Assembly (NCBI RefSeq): GCF_014673215.1
Contig: NZ_JACWMS010000003.1
Coordinates: 1 to 64,000, forward strand
DNA: 64,000 nucleotides
Direction: 5' to 3'
DNA from: Gordonia hankookensis
GTDB lineage: Bacteria; Actinomycetota; Actinomycetes; Mycobacteriales; Mycobacteriaceae
Under the pieces are notes generated by a model. The model ran no database searches. It worked only from the letters and a program-made list of their open reading frames with translations, and was not told where the DNA came from. Positions 37,962 to 48,649 of this stretch are shown piece by piece (within the stretch, counting starts at the first letter, position 1; each line of letters opens with the position of its first letter). A program made the position numbers and the translations under genes.

Positions 37962-38633
37962 ATGACGCAGCCAGGCTATGACGCTCTCGCGGCAGAATAC
38001 GCAGCCGCCTTCCCGTCGGCGTTCCGGTCCGAGTTGGAGCGCCACGCCGTCGACTGTTTCGCCGACATGCTGGCGTCCGAAACCGGAGACACGCCGGTGG
38101 TGATCGACATCGGTTGTGGTCAAGGTCACATCGCTGCCCATCTACACGCCCGGGGGATGTCAGTTCTCGGAGTCGATCCGAGCGCGGAGATGTTGAGGTT
38201 CGCCCGACGCGAGTACCCGGGCATCCGCTTTCTCCACGACGACGCCGACTGCGCGTCCGCGCCGGTGGAACAGTGCGCAGGCCTGATCGCGCAGTTCAGT
38301 CTCATTCATGTCGAGCCCCGGCGTGTACCGGGCATCCTGGCGTCATGGCATCGACGTGGCGGCCCGGGCACCTGGGTATTGATCGCGATGCAGGGCTCGG
38401 ACGAAACCGGCGTCCACGAGTTCGACCACCTGGTCGCGCGGGCGTGGCGGTGGCACCCGGACGCCCTGTCGATCACACTCGCCGACACCGGCTTCGAGGA
38501 GGTCTTCCGGATGATCCGACGGCCCGACTCCGACCACCGATTTCCGGAGGTCTACCTGGTGGCACGCGCCCGATCGAACGACACGACGTCTGCGCCTCAC
38601 CGGTCGTGGACACCGAGCGAGCCCATCCCCTGA
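37962..38633 (+). CDS. Class I SAM-dependent methyltransferase, substrate unknown
   Basis: The 223-aa methyltransferase has motif I VVIDIGCGQGHIAAHLHARG, the acidic strand VLGVDPSAEML and the post-motif FSLIHVEPRRV. It starts MTQPGYDALAAEYAAAFP, like many small-molecule methyltransferases of the UbiE/Tam group. It follows the HemS-like gene by 100 bp on the same strand, so it may share the transcript, but the gap leaves room for its own promoter. Its TGA stop lies in the loop of a hairpin shared with the 3' end of rho. No substrate can be named. Confidence 0.8.
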   Translation: MTQPGYDALAAEYAAAFPSAFRSELERHAVDCFADMLASETGDTPVVIDIGCGQGHIAAHLHARGMSVLGVDPSAEMLRFARREYPGIRFLHDDADCASAPVEQCAGLIAQFSLIHVEPRRVPGILASWHRRGGPGTWVLIAMQGSDETGVHEFDHLVARAWRWHPDALSITLADTGFEEVFRMIRRPDSDHRFPEVYLVARARSNDTTSAPHRSWTPSEPIP

Positions 38634-38649
38634 CGGTGATGGGCTCGCT
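38616..38649. terminator. Bidirectional hairpin between methyltransferase and rho
   Basis: The perfect 12-bp stem AGCGAGCCCATC/GATGGGCTCGCT (38616-38627 and 38638-38649) encloses a 10-nt loop that contains the methyltransferase stop codon. It lies between convergent genes (methyltransferase plus, rho minus, stop at 38700) and can act on both. Confidence 0.65.
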
Positions 38650-38699
38650 GGATGGAAATCTACGCACGGCTCGGCGCGACACCGCGCCCGCTCGATGGA

Positions 38700-40793
38700 T
38701 CAGTCGTCGTTCATCGCTCCCGGCGCGGTCTTCTGCACCTGCATCAAGAACTCGATGTTGGTCTTCGACTTCTTGAGCTGGCTGATGAGCAGATCGATCG
38801 CCTGCTGCGAATCGAGCCCGGACAGCACCCGGCGCAGCTTGTGCACGATCGCGAATTCCTCGGGCGACAACAGCAATTCGTCCTTGCGGGTACCCGACGG
38901 ATTCACGTCGACCGCCGGGAACACCCGGCGCTCTGCGATCTTGCGATCGAGCTTGAGCTCGGCGTTGCCGGTGCCCTTGAACTCCTCGAAGATGACGGTG
39001 TCACCGGTCGATCCGGTCTCCACCATCGCCGTGGCGATGATGGTCAGCGACCCGCCGTTCTCGATGTTGCGCGCCGCGCCGAGGAAGCGCTTCGGCGGAT
39101 AGAGAGCGGTGGAATCGACACCACCGGACAGGATTCGGCCGGATGCAGGCGACGCGTTGTTGTACGCGCGACCGAGTCGGGTGATCGAGTCCAGCAGCAC
39201 GATCACGTCGCGGCCGTTCTCGACGAGGCGCTTGGCCCGCTCGATCGCCAACTCGGCAACCGACGTGTGGTCTGACGGCGGACGGTCGAACGTCGAGGCG
39301 ATGACCTCACCGTTCACCGAACGCGTCATGTCGGTGACCTCTTCCGGACGCTCGTCGACGAGGACGACCATCAGGTGGCATTCCGGGTTGTTGACGGTGA
39401 TCGCGTTGGCGATGTCCTGCAGGATCGTGGTCTTACCGGCCTTGGGCGGCGACACGATCAGGGCACGCTGGCCCTTGCCGATCGGCATGATCAGGTCGAT
39501 CACGCGGGTGTCGAGTCGGTCCGGGGTCGTCTCCAAGCGGAGGCGCTGATTCGGATACAGCGGGGTCAGTTTGCCGAACTCGGGGCGCTTCTTCGCCGTC
39601 TCGATATCGGTCCCGTTGACCGTGTCGAGCCGCACCAACGGGTTGAACTTCTGGCGCTGGTTGGGCTGTTCGCCCTCACGGGGCACCTTGACGGCGCCGG
39701 TGATCGCGTCGCCGCGACGCAAACCGTTCTTGCGCACCATGTTCATCGACACGTACACGTCGTTCGGTCCCGCCAGATACCCGGAGGTCCGGACGAATGC
39801 GTAGTTGTCCAGGACGTCGAGAATGCCGGCCACGGGCTGCAACACATCGTCGTCGGAGACCTGGGGTTCACCGGAGCCCGACGAGTCACGGTCGCGCCCA
39901 CGGCGACGTTCGCGGAAGCGACGACCTCGCCGGCCGCGGCCGGTGCCGTCGTCGTCATCGTCGCGGTTGTTCTGACGGCCGTCGCGGTTCTGACCGCCAC
40001 CCTGGTTCTGGTTGTTGCCCTGGCCGCCGTCGCGATTCTGGTTGTCGCGGTTCTGGTTCTCGCGGTTCTGGCCACCATCGCGGTTCTGATTGTTGTCGCG
40101 GTTCTGATTGTTGTCGCGGTTCTGGCCACCATCACGACCCTGCCCGCCGTCGCGATTCTGGTTGCGATTGCGGTTCTGGTTGCGATTACGCTGGTCGCCG
40201 CCACCGGCGGAGTCGCCCTGTCGGTCATTGCCGGCCGACTTCGTGTCGGCTGTGTTGCCGTCGGCCGACTTGGTGTTGCTGTCGGCGGTCTTGGTGTTGC
40301 TGTCGCCCGACTTGGTGTTGCTGTCGGCGGAGCTCGTGTTGCTGCCGGCCTCAGATGCTGCCGGGCCCGCGCCGTTGGAGGCCTCTGCCTGCTCGTTGTC
40401 CGACGACTCGACGCGTGCCCGCCGCCGTGTACGGGCCTGCGGATCCGCGTTCTTGGGGGCGTCACTCTTGGGGGCATCGTTCGTGGAGGCGCCGTCACCG
40501 GAGGCGCCGTCCGACAGGGCCATCTGGCCGTCGGCACTCTTGCCGGCCGGAGCCGAGCCCGCCTGGCGTTCCTTGATCGCGGCGATCAGGTCGCCCTTGC
40601 GCATTCCCGACGTCCCCTTGATGCCCAGCTCGCCGGCGAGTGCGCGGAGCTCGGTCAGCACCATCGCGGAGAGCCCGGTGCGGGCGCGGGTCGTGGAGCC
40701 ACTGGCCGAGCGCGCCGACGTCCGGGCGCCGGAGGCCGGGGCGTCCGTGCTCGACGTGGGGGTCGGTTCAGTGATCAGGTCCGTATCCGTCAC
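38700..40793 (-). CDS. rho: Transcription termination factor Rho with long disordered insert
   Basis: This is a 697-aa hexameric RNA helicase for termination. The N-terminal SAP-like helix region is LTELRALAGELGIKGTSGMRKG. The RNA-binding cold-shock domain (about 305-380: GILDVLDNYAFVRTSGYLAG) and the RecA ATPase core (P-loop SPPKAGKTT near 450) are intact. Between them lies a low-complexity insert: Ser/Asn/Thr/Lys repeats at about 145-185 and Asn/Arg/Asp/Gln/Gly repeats at about 195-280 (NQNRDNNQNRDGGQNRENQN), then an Arg-rich block. Actinobacterial Rho proteins have such inserts, but this one is unusually Asn-rich. On the opposite strand it creates a long false reading frame. Confidence 0.95.
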   Translation of the reverse strand: MTDTDLITEPTPTSSTDAPASGARTSARSASGSTTRARTGLSAMVLTELRALAGELGIKGTSGMRKGDLIAAIKERQAGSAPAGKSADGQMALSDGASGDGASTNDAPKSDAPKNADPQARTRRRARVESSDNEQAEASNGAGPAASEAGSNTSSADSNTKSGDSNTKTADSNTKSADGNTADTKSAGNDRQGDSAGGGDQRNRNQNRNRNQNRDGGQGRDGGQNRDNNQNRDNNQNRDGGQNRENQNRDNQNRDGGQGNNQNQGGGQNRDGRQNNRDDDDDGTGRGRRGRRFRERRRGRDRDSSGSGEPQVSDDDVLQPVAGILDVLDNYAFVRTSGYLAGPNDVYVSMNMVRKNGLRRGDAITGAVKVPREGEQPNQRQKFNPLVRLDTVNGTDIETAKKRPEFGKLTPLYPNQRLRLETTPDRLDTRVIDLIMPIGKGQRALIVSPPKAGKTTILQDIANAITVNNPECHLMVVLVDERPEEVTDMTRSVNGEVIASTFDRPPSDHTSVAELAIERAKRLVENGRDVIVLLDSITRLGRAYNNASPASGRILSGGVDSTALYPPKRFLGAARNIENGGSLTIIATAMVETGSTGDTVIFEEFKGTGNAELKLDRKIAERRVFPAVDVNPSGTRKDELLLSPEEFAIVHKLRRVLSGLDSQQAIDLLISQLKKSKTNIEFLMQVQKTAPGAMNDD

Positions 40794-41149
40794 GGATATC
40801 CTTTCGTTCCCCCGCAGACCGAAGCTGCGTCAGGGGTCATTGCCACCCCGCCTCACTTCAGGCGGGACTTCGTCCTCATCGGAGCGTGTCCGCTCTGGAT
40901 TCTCCTCCGTGGACGGTCAGAAGAAATATGGTCCGCTGCGTGTGTCCGCTGGTGCTGCTCGGCAACTCCCGACAGGAGATCGTGCGACCGGAATCGACCG
41001 GAGGGCAAGATCGAGATCGGGAGACAAGCACGGCAAGACATATCTGCGCGGCTAGACCAGTATATGGTATCCCGTTCGCATGATAGGGGCAACACGCCCC
41101 TCGCGCCATTCCATCGCGAATCGATGAGAGCGACCGCCGTCACACGAGA
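40794..41149 (-). promoter_or_regulatory. rho upstream region
   Basis: This 356-bp space lies between thrB and rho, both read leftwards. A TATACT -10-like hexamer is seen on the minus strand (41064-41059) in an AT-rich island. The matching -35 is weak (TTGCCC is 22 bp away). If used, it leaves a 5' leader of about 260 nt, which would suit rho autoregulation. No gene or clear terminator is seen. Confidence 0.35.
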
Positions 41150-42139
41150 TCAGGAACGTCCGTGGGTGACCTCGACGCCACCGGCGATGGCCACGCTCGA
41201 CGGCACGAAGCCCAACCCGATCGCGACGTCGCGATCCTCGGCCGGTACCGGCCCGACGCCGAGCACGAGGACAGTGGGCCCGGCCCCCGAGACCGTCGCC
41301 GCGTGACCGCGTTTGCGCAGCGCAGCCACCAATTCCGCGGTCGGTGGCATGGCTTCGGCGCGGTAGTCCTGGTGGAGCCGGTCCTCGGTGGCCGCACACA
41401 GGGCCGCGGGATCATCGGTCAATGCGACCACGGCGAGCGCCGCACGGCTGACATTGAAGACCGCATCGCGACGCGGCACCGCATCGGGCAGCAGACCGCG
41501 GGTGTACGACGTCGACGACTCGGTGGACGGAACGAAGACCGTCGCGGTGATATCCGGATGCACCGCCAGACGCCGCGCAAGGTAACGGACGCGGACCGCG
41601 TCCGTCGCCCCCACTCCCCCGACCCCGTCCGATTCCATCCAGGTCACCACTGCCGACCCGAGCACGCTCGCGGCCGCATTGTCCGGATGGCCCTCGAACT
41701 CCGAGGACAACTGGACGAGCTCGGCATCGTCGAAGGCGTCACGGATGCCGGCCTCCACGAGGAGTCCCGATGCCGCAGCCAGGCCGGACACGGCCGCCGC
41801 GGCGGACGAGCCGAGTCCACGGGAATGGGGTATCGCGTTGACACATCGCAACTTCAGGCCTGGGGCGGTCACACCGGCAACCGCGAGTCCCCGCGCGATG
41901 GCACGGGCCACCAGGTGACTCCCGTCGCGGGGGACGTCGTCTGTCCCCTCGCCACTGACCTCCACCTCGACACCCGCCGACGTGGTCTCCACGATCAATT
42001 CGTCGTAGATCCCGAGGGCGATACCCAGGCAGTCGAAACCGGGCCCGAGGTTCGCGCTGGACGCCGGAACCCGGACTCGAGCCGAAATACCCTCCGGCAG
42101 AATCACCTTCGCATCTCCCACCAATGCGTCATCGGTCAT
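41150..42139 (-). CDS. thrB: Homoserine kinase
   Basis: The GHMP-family kinase phosphorylates homoserine with ATP in threonine synthesis. VRVPASSANLGPGFDCLG opens the fold, the phosphate-binding loop is IPHSRGLGSSAAAAVSGL, and GAGPTVLVLG closes it. The ATG at 42139 gives 329 aa and a normal N-terminus (MTDDALVGDAK). An upstream ATG at 42181 would overlap thrC by 20 bp and add 14 residues. It is the last gene of argS-lysA-hom-thrC-thrB. Confidence 0.94.
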   Translation of the reverse strand: MTDDALVGDAKVILPEGISARVRVPASSANLGPGFDCLGIALGIYDELIVETTSAGVEVEVSGEGTDDVPRDGSHLVARAIARGLAVAGVTAPGLKLRCVNAIPHSRGLGSSAAAAVSGLAAASGLLVEAGIRDAFDDAELVQLSSEFEGHPDNAAASVLGSAVVTWMESDGVGGVGATDAVRVRYLARRLAVHPDITATVFVPSTESSTSYTRGLLPDAVPRRDAVFNVSRAALAVVALTDDPAALCAATEDRLHQDYRAEAMPPTAELVAALRKRGHAATVSGAGPTVLVLGVGPVPAEDRDVAIGLGFVPSSVAIAGGVEVTHGRS

Positions 42140-42161
42140 CGCGGTGGTCGCACCCGTCGAT

Positions 42162-43241
42162 TCAGCGGACGCCGAGAGCATCCGCCACCGCGACCGGATC
42201 CACCGGAATCGCCTCGACCTCCGGCATTCCGGACAATGCGGTGTCCGGATCCTTCAGACCGTTACCGGTCACCGTACACACGACGGTCGAGCCTGCAGCG
42301 ATCCACCCGTCTGCGCGGGCCGCGAGCAGACCGGCGACACTGGCGGCCGATGCCGGCTCGACGAAGACACCTTCCCGACCGGCGACGAGGCGATATGCTT
42401 CCAACAACTTCTCGTCGGTTGCTGCCCGGAACTGGCCAGCGGACTCCTCCTTGGCCGCGACCGCCTGATTCCAGCTCGCCGGGGAGCCGATTCGAATCGC
42501 CGTGGCAACGGTCTCCGGGTTCTTCACCGGAGCTCCGTTGACGAGCGGCGCAGCACCTGCCGCCTGGACGCCGAGCATCCGCGGCACCGACGAACTGATC
42601 CCGTCCCGGTGGTACTCGGTGTAGCCCTTCCAGTACGCGGTGATGTTCCCGGCGTTCCCGACCGGCAGCGCGTGTACATCCGGCGCCCGCCCCAGGACAT
42701 CGACGATCTCGAACGCGGCGGTCTTCTGACCCTCGATCCGCGACGGGTTCACCGAGTTCACGAGTTCGATCTCGGTGAACTCCGCCGTTGCCTTCCGCGC
42801 GAGTTCCAGGCAGTCGTCGAAGTTGCCCTGGACCTGGATGATCTTGGCGCCGTGCATGACCGCCTGGGCCAGCTTGCCCATCGCGATCTTCCCTTCGGGG
42901 ATCAGGACCGCACAGGTGATCCCGGCGCGGGTGGCGTACGCGGCGGCTGATGCCGACGTGTTCCCGGTCGACGCGCACAGCACCGCGGTCTTGCCGTTGT
43001 TGACGGCCGTACTGACGGCCATGGTCATGCCACGGTCCTTGAACGAACCTGTCGGGTTGAGACCCTCGACCTTGAGGTAGACCTCGCAGCCGGTGACCTC
43101 CGACAGGTGCGGCGCGGCGATCAGCGGCGTACCACCCTCGAGGAGGGTGACGACCTGCCAGTCGTCACCGACCGGCAGGCGATCGCGATACGCCTCGATC
43201 AATCCGGGCCAGCGCTGATGCACCGGGGTCAGGTCAGTCAT
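42162..43241 (-). CDS. thrC: Threonine synthase
   Basis: This 359-aa PLP enzyme converts O-phosphohomoserine to threonine. PLP-binding Lys68 is in [11 protein letters not shown], and the phosphate-cup strand [13 protein letters not shown] is present. The compact length is that of the actinobacterial short form. Its start overlaps the hom stop by 8 bp, so translation is coupled. thrB follows. Confidence 0.95.
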   Translation of the reverse strand: MTDLTPVHQRWPGLIEAYRDRLPVGDDWQVVTLLEGGTPLIAAPHLSEVTGCEVYLKVEGLNPTGSFKDRGMTMAVSTAVNNGKTAVLCASTGNTSASAAAYATRAGITCAVLIPEGKIAMGKLAQAVMHGAKIIQVQGNFDDCLELARKATAEFTEIELVNSVNPSRIEGQKTAAFEIVDVLGRAPDVHALPVGNAGNITAYWKGYTEYHRDGISSSVPRMLGVQAAGAAPLVNGAPVKNPETVATAIRIGSPASWNQAVAAKEESAGQFRAATDEKLLEAYRLVAGREGVFVEPASAASVAGLLAARADGWIAAGSTVVCTVTGNGLKDPDTALSGMPEVEAIPVDPVAVADALGVR

Positions 43242-44568
43242 CGGTTCCTTCCAATCGCAGGACGCTCGACACCTTGATTACGGCATCCATGTCTTCCAGT
43301 GCCGCAACGCATTCCGACTGCGCGCGGTCGGGCGCGCGGTGGGTCACCACGATGAGCCGGGCGTCCTCGCCCGCGCCCTCCTGGCGCACCGCGGCGATGC
43401 TGACCGCGCGCTTGGTGAACTCACCGGCGACCTGGGCGAGCACGCCCGGACGGTCGGCGACCTTCATCGAGATGTAGTAGCGGGTCGGCACGTCGTCGAT
43501 CGGCGCGATCGGCAGCGACGCATACGTCGATTCGAGCGGGCCGCGCCCACCGTGCACCTTGTTCCGTGCCGCCATCACCATGTCCCCCAACACCGCCGAC
43601 GCCGTGGGTGATCCACCGGCACCCTGCCCGTAGAACATCAGTCGCCCGGCGTTGTCCGCTTCGACCACCACCGCGTTGAAGGCGCCGTTCACCGTCGCCA
43701 GCGGATGGCTCAGCGGGATCAGGGCCGGGTAGACGCGCGCCGACACCCGCTGGCGCCCGTCGGCATCGTGGACGCGCTCACAGATGGACAGCAACTTGAC
43801 CGTGCAATCGAACTTCTTCGCGGCCACGAGGTCGGCGGCGGTCACCGTGGAGATCCCCTCCCGGAACACGTCCGCCGCGGTCACCCGGGTGTGGAAGGCG
43901 ATCGACGCGAGGATGGCCGCCTTGGCAGCGGCGTCGTAGCCTTCCACGTCGGCCGTCGGATCCGCTTCCGCGTAGCCCAGCCGTCCCGCCTCGGCGAGCG
44001 TGTCGGCGTAGGCGGCGCCGGTCTCGTCCATCGCCGAGAGGATGAAGTTGGTGGTGCCGTTGACGATTCCGGCCACCCGTTCGACGGTGTCGCCGGCGAG
44101 TGACTGCATCAGCGGCCGGACCACCGGGATGGCGCCTGCGACGGCGGCCTCGAAATAGAGATCGACCTTGGCCTCGGCGGCTGCGGTGGCGAGTTCGCCG
44201 GTGTACTCGGCGAGCAGCGCCTTGTTCGCGGTGACCACCGACTTTCCGCTCTCGAGCGCCGCGCGGATCAGCTCGCGCGCCGGATCGATGCCGCCCATCA
44301 GTTCCACCACGATGTCGACGTCGGCGCGGGCCACCAGCGCGGCCGCATCGTCGGTGAGCAACTCCTGGCTGATCTTGCGCGGGCGGGTGAGGTCGCGGAC
44401 GGCGACACCACGCAATTCGACGGGCGCGCCGACACGCGCCCGCAGGTCGTCGGCGTTCTCCGCGAGGATCCGCACCACCTCGGCACCGACATTTCCCATG
44501 CCGAGCACAGCCACGCCGATGGGACGGGCACCGGAGGCCGGTGTCGGGTCGCTCGGGGTCTGGTTCAT
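43234..44568 (-). CDS. hom: Homoserine dehydrogenase
   Basis: This 444-aa NAD(P)-dependent enzyme reduces aspartate semialdehyde to homoserine, the branch to Thr and Met. The Rossmann motif is [15 protein letters not shown]. The catalytic segment is [14 protein letters not shown], with [20 protein letters not shown] after it. A C-terminal ACT domain (about 360-440, [15 protein letters not shown]) should give feedback control by threonine. Its ATG overlaps the lysA stop by 4 bp. Confidence 0.95.
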   Translation of the reverse strand: MNQTPSDPTPASGARPIGVAVLGMGNVGAEVVRILAENADDLRARVGAPVELRGVAVRDLTRPRKISQELLTDDAAALVARADVDIVVELMGGIDPARELIRAALESGKSVVTANKALLAEYTGELATAAAEAKVDLYFEAAVAGAIPVVRPLMQSLAGDTVERVAGIVNGTTNFILSAMDETGAAYADTLAEAGRLGYAEADPTADVEGYDAAAKAAILASIAFHTRVTAADVFREGISTVTAADLVAAKKFDCTVKLLSICERVHDADGRQRVSARVYPALIPLSHPLATVNGAFNAVVVEADNAGRLMFYGQGAGGSPTASAVLGDMVMAARNKVHGGRGPLESTYASLPIAPIDDVPTRYYISMKVADRPGVLAQVAGEFTKRAVSIAAVRQEGAGEDARLIVVTHRAPDRAQSECVAALEDMDAVIKVSSVLRLEGTDD

Positions 44569-45986
44569 TCGGAAACCTCCAGGCTCAAGATGTCCTCGAT
44601 CGTCTCGCGTCGCAGCATCAGTCGTGCGGACGAATCCTGCACCGTCACCACGGCCGGCCGCATGGCCATGTTGTATCGACTCGACATCGAGTAGCAGTAC
44701 GCGCCGGTGGCCGCGACGGCGACCAGGTCGCCCGGTGCCAGATCCGCGGGCAACCAACAGTCCTTGATCACGATGTCGCCGCTCTCGCAGTGCTTCCCGA
44801 CCACTCGGCTGACCACCGCCTGCGCCTCCGACACTCGTGAGACCAGCCGTATGTCGTACTCGGCCTGATACAGCACGGTCCGGATGTTGTCGCTCATGCC
44901 GCCGTCGATGGACACATACCGCCGGGACAGGTTCTTACCGATCGTCACGTCTTTCACGGTGCCCACCCGATACAGGGTGACGGTGCCGGGTCCTGCGATC
45001 GCGCGACCGGGCTCCACCGCGAGGGTCGGCATCGGCAGTCCGACGGCCGCGGACTCGTGGCGGAGGATCTCCGCCAGCCGCTCGGCGACGTCACCGATGG
45101 GCAGCGGGTCGTCCTCTGGCAAGTACGAGATGCCCAGTCCGCCACCGAGATCCACGATGGACAGCTGCGCCGTCTTGTCCACGCCGAACTCGGCCACCAC
45201 CTCCTTGAGCAGGCCGAGTACACGATGCGCAGCGAGTTCGAACCCGTCCATGTCGAAGATCTGGGAACCGATGTGGCTGTGCAGACCGACGAGCCGCAGG
45301 TTGTCGGTCGCGAACACCCGACGGACCGCATCCATGGCGACGCCACCGGCGAGTGCGAAACCGAACTTCTGGTCCTCGTGGGCGGTCGAGATGAACTCGT
45401 GGGTGTGCGCCTCCACGCCAACGGTGACGCGCACGAGGACATCGGCGACCAGACCTCGTGCGCCTGCGAGCTGATCGAGACGCTCGATCTCGACCATCGA
45501 GTCGAGCACGATATGACCGACGCCGGCGTCGAGCGCCATCGCCAGCTCGTCGACACTCTTGTTGTTGCCGTGCAGGGCGATCCGCTCCGGCGGGAAACCC
45601 GCCCGCAGAGCGACGGTCAGTTCGCCCCCGGAGCACACGTCGAGGGACAGACCTTCCTGGTCCACCCAGCGCGCGATCTCGGAACTCAGGAAGGCTTTCG
45701 ACGCGTAGTGCACGCGGCCGTAGGGTCCGAATGCCGCCACCATGTCGGCACACCGCGATCGGAAATCGGACTCGTCCACCACGAACAGCGGGGTCCCGTA
45801 GGTCTCGGCGAGCTCCTCGACACCGACGCCGGCGAGGCGGACCTCACCCGAGGAGTCCCGAACGGCATTGCGGGGCCATACGTTTGCCGGTATCGCAGCC
45901 AGCTGGACCGGATCGTTCGGCCGCTCCGCAAGGTGCGGCGCGGCGAGCAGTTCGGCATGCCGGGGTCCGGCCGGGTGCGCGTTCAC
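44565..45986 (-). CDS. lysA: Diaminopimelate decarboxylase
   Basis: This 473-aa fold-type III PLP enzyme turns meso-diaminopimelate into lysine. PLP Lys97 is in [28 protein letters not shown] is in the barrel, and CESGDI and [12 protein letters not shown] lie in the C-terminal domain. The GTG at 45986 overlaps the argS stop by 4 bp (GTGA) and is preferred over the longer frame. The first 30 residues extend beyond Mtb LysA. Confidence 0.95.
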   Translation of the reverse strand: MNAHPAGPRHAELLAAPHLAERPNDPVQLAAIPANVWPRNAVRDSSGEVRLAGVGVEELAETYGTPLFVVDESDFRSRCADMVAAFGPYGRVHYASKAFLSSEIARWVDQEGLSLDVCSGGELTVALRAGFPPERIALHGNNKSVDELAMALDAGVGHIVLDSMVEIERLDQLAGARGLVADVLVRVTVGVEAHTHEFISTAHEDQKFGFALAGGVAMDAVRRVFATDNLRLVGLHSHIGSQIFDMDGFELAAHRVLGLLKEVVAEFGVDKTAQLSIVDLGGGLGISYLPEDDPLPIGDVAERLAEILRHESAAVGLPMPTLAVEPGRAIAGPGTVTLYRVGTVKDVTIGKNLSRRYVSIDGGMSDNIRTVLYQAEYDIRLVSRVSEAQAVVSRVVGKHCESGDIVIKDCWLPADLAPGDLVAVAATGAYCYSMSSRYNMAMRPAVVTVQDSSARLMLRRETIEDILSLEVSE

Positions 45987-47635
45987 ATCCGCTCCGGTGC
46001 GCTCACGCCGACCAACTCGAGGCCGTTCGCCAGGACCTGCCGCGTCGCCCCACACAGGGCGAGCCGCGCCGCATGGATGTCGCCGGCGGGTTCGTCCCCT
46101 TGCGGGAGGATTCGGCAGCGTGCATAGAAGCGGTGGTAGGAGCCTGCAAGAGTCTCCAGATACCGGCAGATCCGGTGCGGCTCACGGAGTTCGGCGGCCG
46201 TCGCCACCACCTCGTCGAAATCGCCGATCGTACGGATGAGTTCCCCCTCGGCCGGATCGTCGAGCAAGTCGAGATGATCCTGCGACGGCTCGAGGCGCAG
46301 CTCGGCAGCGTTGCGCGACAGCGCCGACAGCCGTGCGTGCGCGTACTGCACGTAGTAGACCGGATTGTCGTTGGACTGCTTGCGCAACAGATCGAGGTCG
46401 ATGTCGATGTTCACGTCGACCGACGACCTGATCAAGGCGTACCGGGCGGCATCCACACCGACCGCGTCGACGAGGTCGTCGAGGGTGATCACGGTGCCCG
46501 CCCGCTTGCTCATCCGGACCGGCACACCGTCGCGGACGAGGTTGACCATCTGTCCGATCAGCACCTCCACGGTCTGTGGGTCATCACCGAGCGCGGCGGC
46601 CGATGCCTTCAGCCGGGTGATGTAGCCGTGGTGGTCGGCACCCAGCATGTAGATGCACAGGTTGAACCCGCGGTTGCGCTTGTCCTTGTAGTAGGCGATG
46701 TCGCCTGCGATGTAGGCGGCGTTACCGTCGCTCTTGATCACGACGCGGTCTTTGTCATCGCCGAAGTTCGTGGTCCGGAGCCACCAGGCGCCGTCGTTCT
46801 CGTAAAGGTTGCCGTTGGCCTTGAGCTCGGTGATGCATTCGTCGACGAGACCCGAGGTGAACATCTTGTTCTCGTGGGTGAAGACGTCGAAATCGGTGCC
46901 GAACTCGTGCAGGCTCTCCTTGATGTGATCGAACATCAGATCCACCCCGACCGCCCGGAAGGTCTCCAGCCGCTCGCCGTCGGGCCGGTCGAGCACGTCG
47001 GGGACCTTCGCCACGACCTGCGCCGCGATCTCGCCGATGTAGTCACCGGCATAACCGTCATCCGGGGTCGGTTCGCCTGCGGCCGCAGCCTGCAGCGACT
47101 GCGCGAAGCGATCGATCTGTGTGCCGTGGTCGTTGAAGTAGTACTCGCGGGTCACCGCGGCACCTCGCGCGGCGAGCACCCGACCGAGAGCGTCACCGAC
47201 CGCTGCCCAGCGGGTGCCGCCGAGGTGAATCGGTCCCGTCGGATTCGCCGAGACGAACTCGAGGTTGATCGTGCGGTCGTCGAGCTCGGCGCCACGCCCA
47301 TAATCGGCGCCGGCCGACAGCACGGTCGCGACCACCGAGTTCTGCGCGGCGGCCGCCAGCCAGACGTTGACGAACCCCGGGCCTGCGACCTCGGCCTTCG
47401 CGATGCCGTCGGTCGCCGTGAAAGCGTCGGCCAGCCAGCCGGCCAGCTCACGTGGGGCGACACCCAACTTCTTGCCGAGTTGGAGCGCGATGTTCGTGGC
47501 GTAGTCGCCATGGTCGGCGTGACGTGGGCGCTCCACGACGACGGTGTCGGGCACGATCGAATCGTCGAGCCCGCGGTCACGGACAACGGTCAGCGTCGCG
47601 GCGGCGAGTAGCGCGGCGAGGTCTGCAGGAGTCAC
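45983..47635 (-). CDS. argS: Arginyl-tRNA synthetase
   Basis: This 550-aa class I synthetase charges tRNA-Arg. The HIGH-type motif reads HLGG ([18 protein letters not shown]), the KMSKS-type loop reads RMSKRAG, and the DALR anticodon-binding domain is at the C-terminus. It heads the lysine/threonine operon as in other actinobacteria. It is divergent from the DUF3105 gene across 149 bp. A tRNA-Arg gene lies 3 kb away. Confidence 0.96.
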   Translation of the reverse strand: MTPADLAALLAAATLTVVRDRGLDDSIVPDTVVVERPRHADHGDYATNIALQLGKKLGVAPRELAGWLADAFTATDGIAKAEVAGPGFVNVWLAAAAQNSVVATVLSAGADYGRGAELDDRTINLEFVSANPTGPIHLGGTRWAAVGDALGRVLAARGAAVTREYYFNDHGTQIDRFAQSLQAAAAGEPTPDDGYAGDYIGEIAAQVVAKVPDVLDRPDGERLETFRAVGVDLMFDHIKESLHEFGTDFDVFTHENKMFTSGLVDECITELKANGNLYENDGAWWLRTTNFGDDKDRVVIKSDGNAAYIAGDIAYYKDKRNRGFNLCIYMLGADHHGYITRLKASAAALGDDPQTVEVLIGQMVNLVRDGVPVRMSKRAGTVITLDDLVDAVGVDAARYALIRSSVDVNIDIDLDLLRKQSNDNPVYYVQYAHARLSALSRNAAELRLEPSQDHLDLLDDPAEGELIRTIGDFDEVVATAAELREPHRICRYLETLAGSYHRFYARCRILPQGDEPAGDIHAARLALCGATRQVLANGLELVGVSAPERM

Positions 47636-47784
47636 GGCTCACCATCCTATTGGCCCGAGCCCAACAGGGGATAATCGCCTCCGCCCGCCGTCGCCGGGCG
47701 AGCCCGACAGAGCCCTGTTGTCGACCGGTAAACTGTCCGTCGCTGCGCCTCACACCGGCTGTGGCCACATCAGAGAGTAGGGCG

Positions 47785-48639
47785 ATGGCAGGCAGATCCG
47801 GCGGCAACACCCCCAGGTCCGGCAAGCGACCCGGATCTGTGCCCAGTGCGTCGGGCAGGCAGATCGACTGGTTCGTCGTCGGTGCGATCGTGCTGGTGAT
47901 CGCGCTGATCGCGGGACTTCTCGGGTACCTCCTGCCCAAGTTCCTCGACGACCGCGAGGCCAACGGCCTCAGACCACAGACCGTCACGGGGTTCGTGCCG
48001 TCCGCACAGGATCCGGACCCGTCCACGCGGATCCCCGGTGTCACCAAGATCTACTACCGCGCCGCCCAGCACGTGCGCGCCGACCAGCGCGTCGCCTACG
48101 ACCAGTCGCCGCCCTTCGGCGGGCCCCACGACGAGGTGTGGGCGACCTGTACGGGGATCGTGTACCCGAACCCGCTCCGATCGGAGAACGCTGTGCACGC
48201 CCTGGAACACGGGGCCGTCTGGATCACCTACAACCCCGACACGATCAGCGCCGCCGATCGCGACACGCTCGAGAAGAAGGTGTCCGGCGAGCAGTTCCTG
48301 TTCGTGTCGCCCTATCCCGGTCTCGACCATCCGTTGTCGCTGCAGAGCTGGGGACACCAGCTGAAGCTCGATTCGGCAGACGATCCACGCGTCGATCAGT
48401 TCATCACCGCGTTGCGCCGGAACGCCACACCCGGTGTCTACCGGGAGAATCCGTCGGAGGCCGCGTATCCAGAGACCCAGGCCGCGTGCGCGGCGATCCC
48501 GGGAGCGTTCGATCCGAACGATCCGCCACCGGCCGACCAGGGTGCACCCGGACCGGATGCGGTGAAGATGGACGGCTCGGGCGGCATTCCGGCATCCGAC
48601 GAGAACGCCGGCGCCGGCGCGCCGATGCCGGCCGGCTGA
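47785..48639 (+). CDS. DUF3105 membrane-anchored protein
   Basis: This 284-aa protein has a short basic N-terminus, one membrane helix (about 30-52, FVVGAIVLVIALIAGLLGYL) and an exported DUF3105 domain. That domain contains RVAYDQSPPFGGPHDEVW, CTGIVYPNPLRSENAVHALEHG and two conserved Cys/His-bearing segments. The tail is Pro/Asp/Gly-rich. Family function is not established. It lies 10 bp before the DUF305 gene, a pairing often seen in actinobacteria, which hints at a joint role at the cell surface, perhaps with metals. Confidence 0.85.
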   Translation: MAGRSGGNTPRSGKRPGSVPSASGRQIDWFVVGAIVLVIALIAGLLGYLLPKFLDDREANGLRPQTVTGFVPSAQDPDPSTRIPGVTKIYYRAAQHVRADQRVAYDQSPPFGGPHDEVWATCTGIVYPNPLRSENAVHALEHGAVWITYNPDTISAADRDTLEKKVSGEQFLFVSPYPGLDHPLSLQSWGHQLKLDSADDPRVDQFITALRRNATPGVYRENPSEAAYPETQAACAAIPGAFDPNDPPPADQGAPGPDAVKMDGSGGIPASDENAGAGAPMPAG

Positions 48640-48649
48640 GGAGCAGACG

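Noticed and set aside
39375..41306. 643-codon plus-strand frame with Val/Ala repeats resembling a membrane protein
   Set aside because: It is the complement of the Asn/Arg repeat region of rho. The hydrophobic repeats are a by-product of the low-complexity codons.
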